The position numbers and the translations under genes were made by a program. From an uncultured Collinsella sp. (GTDB lineage: Bacteria > Actinomycetota > Coriobacteriia > Coriobacteriales > Coriobacteriaceae): DNA of 33,002 nucleotides. This document shows, in pieces, positions 21,842 to 30,452 of this stretch. Every line of letters starts with the position of its first letter. The stretch's first letter is position 1. The notes under the pieces were generated by a model, which saw nothing but the letters and a program-made list of their open reading frames with translations, was not told the origin of the DNA and searched no databases. The stretch spans positions 1-33,002 of the forward strand of contig UQNC01000020.1 of the NCBI GenBank assembly GCA_900542175.1. Direction: 5' to 3'.

Positions 21842-22708
21842 TTAATTGACAATATGTGAGCTCATATAGTCGATAAAGTGCCTCGTGGCGATAGGCATGG
21901 TGTCCCAGCTGCGCCAGGCCGCCACCACGTCGCGCGAGGGAGCGTGCACGATGGGACGCACGCGAATATCGGCCCTCATGCCCTCGACGGTACGGCGATA
22001 CAGCATACTCACGCCTAGGCCCTCCTCCACCATCGCCATGATGGTGTAGTCGTCGGTCACCTCGCTCGTCACGTGCGGCGACAGCCCATGCGCCGCGAAT
22101 GCATCGAGCACCAGGCTCTGTTCGCCCTCATCCAGCAGCACAAACGGCTCGGACGCCAGGTCGGCGAGCGTCACCTTTTCCTTTGCCGTCAGCGGATGCG
22201 CGGCCGGCAACAGTGCTACCAACTCATCGTGATAGACCACGCGCTTCTCGAGCCCAGCAGTAAATCCGCGTGCCGTAAAGCAAAAATCAACCACGCCATC
22301 GTGCACCCACTGGGCATTGCGCGTGTAATCGCCCTGTTTGAGCGTAAAGCGTACACCCGGATGCAGGGCACCAAAGTCGCGGATCACGCGCGGCAACACG
22401 GTGCGGCTCACGTTGGTAAACGTTGCGATACGAATATCAGCCGAGGAGAGTCCCAGCAATTCCTGGCGCTTGCCCTCAAGCTCGGCCTCGGCAGTTACGA
22501 TTTGGCGCAGATACGGCAGGTACTGCTTGCCGTCGCGCGTAAGCGAGACACCTTGCTTACCGCGCTCGATAAGCGTGGTACCCAGCTCGCGCTCGAGCGC
22601 CTTGACGGCCTGGCTCACCGCGCTTTGCGTATAGCCCAGCTCATCGGCTGCACCCTTAAGACTGCCGCGATCGACCACCATACAAACAATCTGATACCGC
22701 GATGCCAT
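21842..22708 (-). CDS. LysR-type transcriptional regulator
   Basis: A 288-residue regulator with an N-terminal winged helix-turn-helix (about 3-62; SLKGAADELGYTQSAVSQAV and ALERELGTTLIERG) and a C-terminal effector-binding domain (about 90-280; DIRIATFTNVSRTVLPRVI). It is divergent from the EamA transporter, and LysR proteins often control such divergent neighbours, so the transporter is the best target guess. ATG 22708 follows GGAGGT. Effector unknown. The site at 22765-22780 is a candidate operator. Confidence 0.92.
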   Translation of the reverse strand: MASRYQIVCMVVDRGSLKGAADELGYTQSAVSQAVKALERELGTTLIERGKQGVSLTRDGKQYLPYLRQIVTAEAELEGKRQELLGLSSADIRIATFTNVSRTVLPRVIRDFGALHPGVRFTLKQGDYTRNAQWVHDGVVDFCFTARGFTAGLEKRVVYHDELVALLPAAHPLTAKEKVTLADLASEPFVLLDEGEQSLVLDAFAAHGLSPHVTSEVTDDYTIMAMVEEGLGVSMLYRRTVEGMRADIRVRPIVHAPSRDVVAAWRSWDTMPIATRHFIDYMSSHIVN

Positions 22709-22764
22709 CGTACCTCCACATCGACGTAGCCGTAAAACGTTTTGCCAGCGCTTTTCCCGCCTAC

Positions 22765-22780
22765 ATTAGTAATACTTAAT
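22765..22780. promoter_or_regulatory. Candidate LysR box (T-N11-A)
   Basis: ATTAGTAATACTTAAT has inverted ends ATTA/TAAT and fits the T-N11-A pattern of LysR operators. It lies in the AT-richest part of the divergent gap, 57 bp from the regulator start and 87 bp from the transporter start. Confidence 0.45.
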
Positions 22781-22866
22781 CATACTGAAGATACATTCGC
22801 TTTACTACATCTAAATCTGGGAGCAGAATCCTTTTTGCGAAACCGTTCTGTAACAAAAGGAGTCCC

Positions 22867-23769
22867 ATGGATCGCAAAAAAGCAATCGCGCTCTCGTTTT
22901 CCGTTCCCGTCGCATGGGGCTTTTCGTACCCCCTCATGAAGATCGGCATGGACAGCATGAACGCCACGAGCATCGTTGCGCTGCGCTGCATCATCGCCTT
23001 TGCGGCCTGCCTGTTGCTCTTCCACAAGCGCGCTTTCCGCATCAACCGCGACCTTATGGTTCGCGCCGCCATCATCGGCGCCATCATGGCAACCGAGCTC
23101 ACCTGCATGTGCCTGGGTTCCAGCCTCACCTCCGCCTCAACCGCCGGCTTTTTGCAGAGCCTGACGGTCGTAATCGTGCCGTTTGCCAACGCCGCCCTGC
23201 TGCGCCGCGCCCCCGAGCGCAAAGTTCTCGTCGGCACCGCCATCGTCACCTGTGGCATGCTGCTGCTCTCGGGCGCCGACTTCACCAGCCTGAACCCGGG
23301 CGCGCTCATCAAGTTGCTCTCAGCCTTTATCTATGCCAGCCACATTATCGTAGCCAAGCGCTTTGTCGAAGAAGTCGACCCGCTGGCCCTGGGCGTTTGG
23401 CAGCTTGGCTTCGGCGGCTTATTCTCGGGTATCGCCGCATTCACCTTTGGCGGTTTCACGCTTCCCGGCACGCCGGGCGAGGTCGCGGTCGTCATCGCGC
23501 TCGCACTCATCTGCTCTGCCTACGGCTTTATCACCCAGACGCTCGTACAGCCCCACGTGCCCGCCGAGACCACGGGCTTTGCCTTCTCGCTCGAGCCGGT
23601 CTGCTCCGCCGTCTTCTCGTTTTTCCTGGTTGGCGAGGTCCTGAGCCCCATCGCCTTCTTTGGCGCCGCCCTCATCCTCACCGGCGTCATGGTGGCAACC
23701 GTCGAGCTCCCGCGCCTTCGCTCGCAAGGACACGCTCACATGGCAGGAGCACCCGAGCGCGTCTCGTAG
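22867..23769 (+). CDS. EamA/DMT-family transporter
   Basis: A 300-residue inner-membrane carrier with ten predicted helices in two EamA repeats. It begins with AIALSFSVPVAWGFSYPLMK, the usual first-helix pattern, and the second half has GALIKLLSAFIYASHIIVAK and EPVCSAVFSFFLVGEVLSP, which is the typical EPv.a.l...lGE signature near helix 9. Members export or import amino acids, nucleosides or related metabolites; substrate unknown here. ATG 22867 follows AAAAGGAG. Likely controlled by the divergent LysR protein. A small hairpin at 23797-23817 (AAAGGC/GCCTTT) may end the transcript. Confidence 0.9.
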   Translation: MDRKKAIALSFSVPVAWGFSYPLMKIGMDSMNATSIVALRCIIAFAACLLLFHKRAFRINRDLMVRAAIIGAIMATELTCMCLGSSLTSASTAGFLQSLTVVIVPFANAALLRRAPERKVLVGTAIVTCGMLLLSGADFTSLNPGALIKLLSAFIYASHIIVAKRFVEEVDPLALGVWQLGFGGLFSGIAAFTFGGFTLPGTPGEVAVVIALALICSAYGFITQTLVQPHVPAETTGFAFSLEPVCSAVFSFFLVGEVLSPIAFFGAALILTGVMVATVELPRLRSQGHAHMAGAPERVS

Positions 23770-23857
23770 ACCCCACTCTTCATACAGCCGCGGCATAAAG
23801 GCAACCGGTGCGCCTTTACAATAGATGCCGACATAGCATCTGCCATAAAGGAGTTCC

Positions 23858-24583
23858 ATGGACACCGCAACGCGCGACCGCAACATAGCAGCTTGGTTGG
23901 GCGATGCGCCGCAGCCGGTACGTGACACGACGAACCAGCTGCTCGAGCGCATCGCCCTTTTGCGTGCCGAGCAGACCATCTACCCGGCACAAGACGACAT
24001 CCTCAATGCCCTCGCCTACACGCCGGCAGACCACGTCAAGGTTGTCATCTTGGGTCAAGACCCCTATCACGGACCCAACCAGGCAATGGGGTTGTCGTTC
24101 TCGGTCCCCGCGTCGCAAACCAAGTTGCCGCCGAGCCTGCGCAACATCTATAAGGAACTCAACGCCGATCTGGGTTGCCCCATTCCCGCCACGGGAGACC
24201 TAACCCCATGGGCACAACAGGGCGTCCTGCTCCTCAACACTACGCTCACCGTGCGTGAGCATGCCGCGAATTCGCACGCCAAACTGGGCTGGAGCACGCT
24301 CACCGACTACGTTATCGAACGCTGCTGTCAGCTGCCCCAACCGGTCGTCTTTTTGGCATGGGGCCGCTTTGCCCAGCAAATGGTTGAGGGCAAGCTCGAC
24401 GCGATCGGCGCGGGCAAGGCAACCGGCAAGTTCTGCCTAGCTTCTACGCACCCCTCGCCGCTTTCGGCCAACCGCGCCACGGCAGAACTCCCCGCCTTTA
24501 TAGGGTCGCGCCCCTTCTCGGCAGCCAATCGGCTACTCGAACAGCACGGCTCGACCCCCGTCAACTGGACTTGCCTCGGCTAA
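23858..24583 (+). CDS. ung: Uracil-DNA glycosylase Ung (family 1)
   Basis: Removes uracil from DNA as the first step of base-excision repair. The 241-residue protein has the water-activating loop GQDPYHGPNQAMG (66-78, Asp68 catalytic), the LLLNTTLTVREHAANSH segment with the uracil-binding Asn, VFLAWG, and the DNA-intercalation loop HPSPLSA (198-204). The usual QAHG reads QAMG, a mild substitution. ATG 23858 follows AAAGGAG. TACAAT at 23817-23822 is a possible -10 box. A strong terminator follows at 24598-24633. Confidence 0.96.
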   Translation: MDTATRDRNIAAWLGDAPQPVRDTTNQLLERIALLRAEQTIYPAQDDILNALAYTPADHVKVVILGQDPYHGPNQAMGLSFSVPASQTKLPPSLRNIYKELNADLGCPIPATGDLTPWAQQGVLLLNTTLTVREHAANSHAKLGWSTLTDYVIERCCQLPQPVVFLAWGRFAQQMVEGKLDAIGAGKATGKFCLASTHPSPLSANRATAELPAFIGSRPFSAANRLLEQHGSTPVNWTCLG

Positions 24584-24597
24584 AAATCAATACATCA

Positions 24598-24633
24598 AAA
24601 ACGCGCCCGACGGATTTCCATCGGGCGCGTTTT
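24598..24633. terminator. Bidirectional terminator between ung and the SDR gene
   Basis: A 13-bp perfect stem, AAAACGCGCCCGA (24598-24610) with TCGGGCGCGTTTT (24621-24633), has a 10-nt loop. The A and T flanks give a T-run in both directions. It ends one base before the SDR stop codon. Confidence 0.93.
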
Positions 24634-25314
24634 CTACTCGGGCCAGATAAACTGGGTGCGGCCGGCCTCGCCGCCATCAATCAGCAGGCTCTGCCCGGTC
24701 ATAAACCGGTTGGTCACGCCCACAAAGTAGATCCACTCGGCGATCTCTTGGGCGGTGGCCCAGCGTTTAAGCGGCGTGAGCTCCATAATCTGGTTCCACA
24801 GGTGCTCGTCTTCCATCACGCAACGGTTGAGCGGCGTGATAACGCCGCCCGGGTCCACACTGTTGGCGATGGCCTGCGGCGCCAGGCGGTTTGCAAGGTT
24901 TTTGGTGTAGGCGATAACGCCGCCCTTGCTGGCGGCATAGGCGGGAAACTCCGATCCCGTATGTCCGCTCGCCGACCCCACATTGACCACGGATTTGATA
25001 GCCGCTGTCGGCTTGGCGGCAAGCCCCTCCCCCACAAAGGCGTAGCGTTCGGTCACGTTGATGGTGCCACACAGGTTGGCGGCAATGTCGTCGGCCGAAT
25101 CCTGCGTACCGGCAACGTTCACGATTACTTGAGGCTCAAGGTCGCCTGGAAACGAGTCAGGCTCGCGGACATCAACGATCAAATGGCGGTAGCGCTCGTG
25201 CTCGACCGCCGCCGGCAGCAGGTCAAAGCCCACGACCTCGTGGCCCTCGTCCAAAAAGCGCTGCACGCACGCGGCTCCGATACCGCCCGAAGCGCCCGTG
25301 ATCAAAACCCGCAT
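24634..25314 (-). CDS. Short-chain dehydrogenase/reductase (SDR)
   Basis: A 226-residue classical SDR, slightly short for the family (about 250). The cofactor loop TGASGGIG (6-13), NVAG (66-69), catalytic Ser in NVGSASG (111-117) and the YxxxK pair Tyr126/Lys130 in YAASK are all present, as is the C-terminal GQSLLIDGGEAG. NAD or NADP preference and substrate are not clear; 3alpha-hydroxysteroid-type and sugar dehydrogenases share this layout, and bile-acid activity is only a guess. ATG 25314 uses an AAGGAG overlapping the stop of the upstream transporter gene (9-nt gap), so the two form an operon. Confidence 0.88.
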   Translation of the reverse strand: MRVLITGASGGIGAACVQRFLDEGHEVVGFDLLPAAVEHERYRHLIVDVREPDSFPGDLEPQVIVNVAGTQDSADDIAANLCGTINVTERYAFVGEGLAAKPTAAIKSVVNVGSASGHTGSEFPAYAASKGGVIAYTKNLANRLAPQAIANSVDPGGVITPLNRCVMEDEHLWNQIMELTPLKRWATAQEIAEWIYFVGVTNRFMTGQSLLIDGGEAGRTQFIWPE

Positions 25315-25323
25315 GCTTGCTCC

Positions 25324-26046
25324 TTAGGCGGTTGCGTGACGCTCGAGGTACTCGGCACCCACATTCTCGCGCTCCCAGCCGCGCACGACCTTGTAGCCCA
25401 CGGGGCTCAGGAAGACCTCGCACAGCAGCTCGGCAACAGCGCCGGTCAGCGAGCACATAAGAACCTGCACCCAGGTCCAACCAAAGAACGTGTGGCTCAC
25501 CACAATGGCAAAGACCAAGTTGTCGATAAACTGGCCAACACCCGTGGACACATAAGAGCGGAAGGCAAAGCTCGCAAAGTTATTCTTTTTGAGCATACGA
25601 CCGAGCGACTGGTTGAGTGTGGAGTTAACCACGGCAGAAACGAGCATTGCCAGCGAAGAGCCCAGCACCACGTACCAGGTGCCGCCGATGGTGGCGTTAA
25701 GGGCGGTGTTGACCTCGATCATACCCGTGTCGTAGTAGGCGCCCCACATGCCGGGCGTGAGCGAGCATGCCCAAAAGCACAGACTCACGGCCAGATTGAC
25801 CAGCAGCGCGAGGATAGAGATTTTGATGGATGCCTTGGCGCCAAAGCGCTTGCAGATCATGTCCTGGCACAAAAACGAAACCCAGCTCACCACAAAGCCG
25901 CAATCGAGTGCCAGATACGGCAGGCTGATAAGCTCTTTGTTGGCCAGCAGGTTCATCATGATGACACTCACGAAAAACAGCGAAACCGTTGCCGCGGGAA
26001 TGCTCCGCAACAGGACCTTGTAGTCCTCCATGACCTTCTTGATCAT
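25324..26046 (-). CDS. VUT-family transporter (queuosine-precursor type, YhhQ-like)
   Basis: A 240-residue membrane protein with six or more hydrophobic helices, of the Vut_1 (PF02592) family whose E. coli member YhhQ takes up preQ0/preQ1. Seen: VSLFFVSVIMMNLLANKELI near the N-terminus, DCGFVVSWVSFLCQDMICKRFGAKA, where relatives have D..Y...R.FG.k.a, and the late STGVGQFIDNLVFAIV, matching the S...a.lvDs..F pattern. Other VUT proteins may carry different substrates, so queuosine salvage is inference. ATG 26046 follows AAAGGAG. A roughly 78-nt leader with a strong hairpin and a good promoter lie upstream. Co-transcribed with the SDR gene. Confidence 0.85.
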   Translation of the reverse strand: MIKKVMEDYKVLLRSIPAATVSLFFVSVIMMNLLANKELISLPYLALDCGFVVSWVSFLCQDMICKRFGAKASIKISILALLVNLAVSLCFWACSLTPGMWGAYYDTGMIEVNTALNATIGGTWYVVLGSSLAMLVSAVVNSTLNQSLGRMLKKNNFASFAFRSYVSTGVGQFIDNLVFAIVVSHTFFGWTWVQVLMCSLTGAVAELLCEVFLSPVGYKVVRGWERENVGAEYLERHATA

Positions 26047-26073
26047 TATGTACTCCTTTGGTTTTAGGTTTAA

Positions 26074-26102
26074 CGAGCAGGATATCGGACCCGAACTGCT
26101 CG
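26074..26102 (-). promoter_or_regulatory. Leader hairpin upstream of the VUT transporter
   Basis: On the minus strand CGAGCAG (26102-26096) pairs with CTGCTCG (26080-26074) around TTCGGGTCCGATATC. A-rich sequence (TTAAACCTAAAACC) follows, running into the ribosome site. The hairpin plus A-rich tail recalls the general plan of preQ1-I riboswitches, but the conserved loop and tail bases do not match clearly. Treat it as an unassigned structured leader. Confidence 0.45.
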
Positions 26103-26131
26103 GACGTCACGGTCTTGAGACGACGATGGGT

Positions 26132-26160
26132 ATAATAGCCGCTCACACGGCATCAGGCAA
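26132..26160 (-). promoter_or_regulatory. Promoter of the VUT-SDR operon
   Basis: Minus-strand TTGCCT (26160-26155), an exact 17-bp spacer and TATTAT (26137-26132). Transcription should start near 26125, giving a leader of about 78 nt. Confidence 0.7.
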
Positions 26161-26162
26161 GC

Positions 26163-26197
26163 AAACGGCGCGGCAGCCCCACAGGGCCACCGCGCCG
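26163..26197 (-). terminator. Terminator after prfC
   Basis: A GC-rich imperfect stem has outer arms CGGCGCGG (26166-26173) and CCGCGCCG (26190-26197). On the minus strand it is followed by TTT. It lies just past the prfC stop and overlaps the -35 side of the next promoter. Confidence 0.75.
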
Positions 26198-26202
26198 ATG
26201 CA

Positions 26203-27816
<1,614 letters not shown>

Positions 27817-27951
27817 GCGGATCCTTTCTTGCATTGAGTGCATTACGTCGATGTAACCGCACTATTGTAGCCGCGAAATCCCGCCATAGGGCACCTATCA
27901 GGACAAATTCATTAGCCGAGCTCGCTGTGCACCGGGCAGCCGCCTCAAGGA

Positions 27952-28251
27952 TTGTCTCGATCTGTAACAGTAAGACGGGTTTTGAGCCTCTACCTGTTAC
28001 AGATCAAGACAAACTGGCAGGCCCGCCGGCACAATCTCAACCTGTAACATCTAGCCGCCTAAATCAGGTCTAACTGTTACAAATCGAGATAAACAGGAAG
28101 GCAGGGAGCCAATGTCTCAATCTGTAACATCTAGCCGCGCAAATCGACTCTTACTGTTACAGATTGAGACAAATAAGCAGGCGGGCAAATAAGATCTCGA
28201 TCTGTAACAGCAGGCGACCCAAAACGGACCTAGGTGTTACAGATTGAGATT
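27952..28251. repeat. Four-unit hairpin array with exact 80-bp period
   Basis: A 17-nt element (consensus TGTTACAGATTGAGACA) occurs eight times in alternating orientation. Inverted copies end with TGTAACA at 27963, 28043, 28123 and 28203; direct copies start with TGTTACA at 27995, 28075, 28155 and 28235. Each pair forms a hairpin with a 25-nt loop, and hairpins are separated by 21 nt, so each unit is 17-25-17-21 = 80 bp with no drift. Stem quality: unit 1 one mismatch, unit 2 three or four, unit 3 perfect, unit 4 one G-T pair. Loops vary, although loops 2 and 3 both begin TCTAGCCGC; the 21-nt separators share a GCAGGC-like core. No open reading frame fits. It fills the middle of the 559-bp gap between prfC (-) and gntR (+). 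Confidence 0.92.
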
Positions 28252-28297
28252 GTTTTGGGGCAAGCGCGGCACTGGCGGACTATTCCACATTTAGCTC

Positions 28298-28348
28298 TTG
28301 CATAACTGTGCATAGTGTATATATACTGTGCTTACCGGTTATATACAC
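28298..28348 (+). promoter_or_regulatory. Promoter and GntR operator
   Basis: TTGCAT (28298-28303), an 18-bp spacer and TATACT (28322-28327) make a good promoter. An inverted repeat, GTGTATATA (28315-28323) with TATATACAC (28340-28348), overlaps the -10 box and start site. YtrA-type GntR regulators usually repress their own operon, so this is the likely autoregulatory site. Confidence 0.7.
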
Positions 28349-28375
28349 GTGTAGCCCATCAGCTAAGGAGCCGCT

Positions 28376-28756
28376 GTGGACATCATCCTATCCAATTCGA
28401 GCGACAAGCCCATCTACGAGCAAATAGCCTCGCAAGTCAAAGCTCAGATCCTTTCGGGCACGCTCGCGGCGGGAGCCAAACTCCCCAGCATCCGCTCACT
28501 CGCGAGCGACCTGGGCGTGAGCGTCATCACCACCAAGCGCGCCTACGCCGACCTGGAGCAACTTGGCTTTATCTGTACCATGCAGGGCAAGGGCTGTTTT
28601 GTCGCCGAGGGCAACCAGGAGCTCTTGCGCGAAAACCAGCTCTGCCATATCGAAGAACTGCTTGCGAAAGCGGCGAGCCAAGCCGAAGCCCTGGGCGTTA
28701 CGCGCGACAAGCTGCACGAGATGCTCGACCTGGTAGCCCCCGAAACCATGCAGTAG
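28376..28756 (+). CDS. GntR-family regulator, YtrA type
   Basis: A 126-residue repressor. It has an N-terminal winged helix-turn-helix (PIYEQIASQVKAQILSGTLA, then KLPSIRSLASDLGVSVITTK and AYADLEQLGFI) and only a short helical C-terminal tail (about 80-126). That is the size of YtrA-type GntR proteins, which sit in front of ABC exporter genes and often respond to cell-envelope antibiotics. It starts at GTG 28376, five bases after AAGGAG. The ABC ATPase gene follows after 23 nt. Likely represses its own operon through the palindrome at 28315-28348. Confidence 0.92.
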   Translation: MDIILSNSSDKPIYEQIASQVKAQILSGTLAAGAKLPSIRSLASDLGVSVITTKRAYADLEQLGFICTMQGKGCFVAEGNQELLRENQLCHIEELLAKAASQAEALGVTRDKLHEMLDLVAPETMQ

Positions 28757-28779
28757 CCATCTGAAAGAAAGGCTATACC

Positions 28780-29661
28780 ATGCAAAACCTTTTAGAACTC
28801 AAAGGCATCTCACGCCGCGTGAGCGACCGTTTTTCGTTGCGAGACGTCACACTCGCCGTGGAGCCCGGCCAGATCGTCGGCTTTGTGGGCGCAAACGGCG
28901 CCGGCAAGACAACGACCATTCGCGCCGCGCTCGGGCTTATAAAGCTCGATGCCGGCGAGGTGCATCTGCTTGGACAGCGCTGCGACGCCAACGCGCCCGA
29001 CGAGACGCAGCGCCACCTGCGCTCCCGCATCGGGCTTGTCCTGGACACGTGTCCCTTCCCTTCCACGCTCAAGGTGGGCCAGATCGAGACGCTCGTAGGC
29101 CCGGCGTACCCCACGTGGGACCGCAAAACGTTCGCCGGATTCATCAACCGATTTGGCCTCGACCTCAAGACAAAGGTCAAGGACCTCTCCCGCGGCATGG
29201 GCATGAAGCTGCAGCTCGCGTGTGCGCTCAGCCACAATGCCAAGCTGCTCGTTTTGGACGAAGCCACAGCGGGCCTCGATCCCATGGCGCGCGAGGAGCT
29301 GCTCGATGAGCTGCTTGCCTTTGTCGCCGACGGCCAACACAGCGTGCTGCTCTCGAGCCACATTACGTCCGACCTCGATCGCGCCGCCGACCGCGTCATC
29401 TGCATCGATAACGGCTCGATTGTGTTTGACCTGCCGCGCGAAGACATTACCGACCGCGCCGGCATCGCCCACTGCACCCAAGCACAGGCCGCCGAGCTTA
29501 TGGCTTGCGTCGAAGGCGCCCGTGCCGCCCACCACGCCTATAGCGTGGACGTGCTCGTGCCCAACCGTCGCGAAGCGCTCGAGGCCTTCCCCGAGATTCC
29601 CTGCGATCGGGCAACCATTGATGACTATCTTCGCCTCATACTGAAAGGGGCTTCGAAATGA
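28780..29661 (+). CDS. ABC transporter ATP-binding protein
   Basis: A 293-residue ABC ATPase of the drug/bacteriocin exporter kind. Walker A GANGAGKTT (37-45), signature LSRGM (136-140, a variant of LSGGQ common in YtrB-like ATPases) and Walker B with D-loop LLVLDEATAGLDP (156-168) are present, as is the switch His in LLSSHI. A roughly 70-residue C-terminal extension follows the ABC core. The start ATG 28780 has GAAAGG upstream. The stop overlaps the permease start (ATGA, 29658-29661). Its own catalytic motifs are intact, but the partner permease is frameshifted, so the exporter may not work as sequenced. Confidence 0.92.
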   Translation: MQNLLELKGISRRVSDRFSLRDVTLAVEPGQIVGFVGANGAGKTTTIRAALGLIKLDAGEVHLLGQRCDANAPDETQRHLRSRIGLVLDTCPFPSTLKVGQIETLVGPAYPTWDRKTFAGFINRFGLDLKTKVKDLSRGMGMKLQLACALSHNAKLLVLDEATAGLDPMAREELLDELLAFVADGQHSVLLSSHITSDLDRAADRVICIDNGSIVFDLPREDITDRAGIAHCTQAQAAELMACVEGARAAHHAYSVDVLVPNRREALEAFPEIPCDRATIDDYLRLILKGASK

Positions 29662-30357
29662 AACGAGCCTTTATGTCCGAGCTCGCCATCGTTCGCACGC
29701 TTGTCCCGAGCATTGCGGGCGTCGGCTTGTTCATCTTCGTCGTGCTGACGCTCGCCAACGCGTCGGATGGCGATTCCGGTATAAGCGCCGGTGCCGGCGC
29801 CGTCAGTGCCATGTCGCCCATCATATTCATGAACTCACTGGCCGGTTACGACAATCAAAAACGGATGGGAACGCTATCGCGCAACGCTGCCCTTCTCGCG
29901 CAAAGACATCATCTGCGCACGCTACCTGAGCGTTATTGTCTTCTCCGCCATCATGGCATGTGCAGCTACGCTTTTGAGTATCGTCGCCATCCCGCTCTTC
30001 AGCAGCGCGGGCATTCCTTCGACGGGACAGACGGTCTTTGAAATCGCAATCGCCTCGGCAGCATCGATGCTCATCTCCCTCATGATGGTGTTCCTGGCAC
30101 AGCCGCTGTTCTTTCGATTTGGACACATGGAGGCGCTACGCCTATCCGTTGGCCTGTTTGCCCTGCTTGGTTGCGGCACCATGGCCACACTGAGCTCCTC
30201 CAACCCCATCAGCAACTGGCTCATGTCGATTGCCGGAGCGAATCCCGACCCTGCCGTTCTGGGCTGTCTGTGTGCAGGCATCGCCGCACTTGCCCTCGCG
30301 CTATGTGCAATCAGCTGCACCGTCAGCACCAAGGTTTATCGAGTACGAGATTTGTAG
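29658..30357 (+). pseudogene. ABC-2 type permease broken by a 1-nt frameshift
   Basis: The frame that opens at ATG 29658 encodes a typical ABC-2 permease start (first helix about residues 15-33; SPIIFMNSLAGYDNQ) and then leaves the family pattern at an A5 run (29857-29861). One reading frame over, the protein continues as NGWERYRATLPFSRKDIICA and four or so more helices, ending at 30357. Taking out one A restores a continuous product of about 232 residues with six helices, similar to permeases of GntR-ABC operons. As given, frame one ends at 30041 as a 127-residue truncated product. The cause could be a real inactivating insertion, phase variation at the A run or a sequencing error. Confidence 0.85.
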
Positions 30358-30452
30358 CCACACGAAACTTGACCCACGTAGGCCACAATCGGTCGCAATC
30401 GCCCATCCGCAAATCTATGGCAAACGGCATGTCCCCGGCGTGCGCCACCGTA

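Noticed and set aside
24571..26067. Long open frame opposite the SDR and VUT genes (498 codons)
   Set aside because: Antisense shadow spanning two well-supported genes and a terminator; composition is typical of reverse-frame translation.
27952..28251. CRISPR array
   Set aside because: The repeats alternate in orientation and pair as hairpins, the spacers are 25 and 21 nt in strict alternation and related to each other, and no cas genes are present.
29857..29861. Programmed ribosomal frameshift in the ABC permease
   Set aside because: Restoring the frame needs +1. CAA AAA CGG is not a known +1 site, and the motif fits -1 heptamers only loosely and in the wrong direction. A simple 1-nt insertion is more likely.
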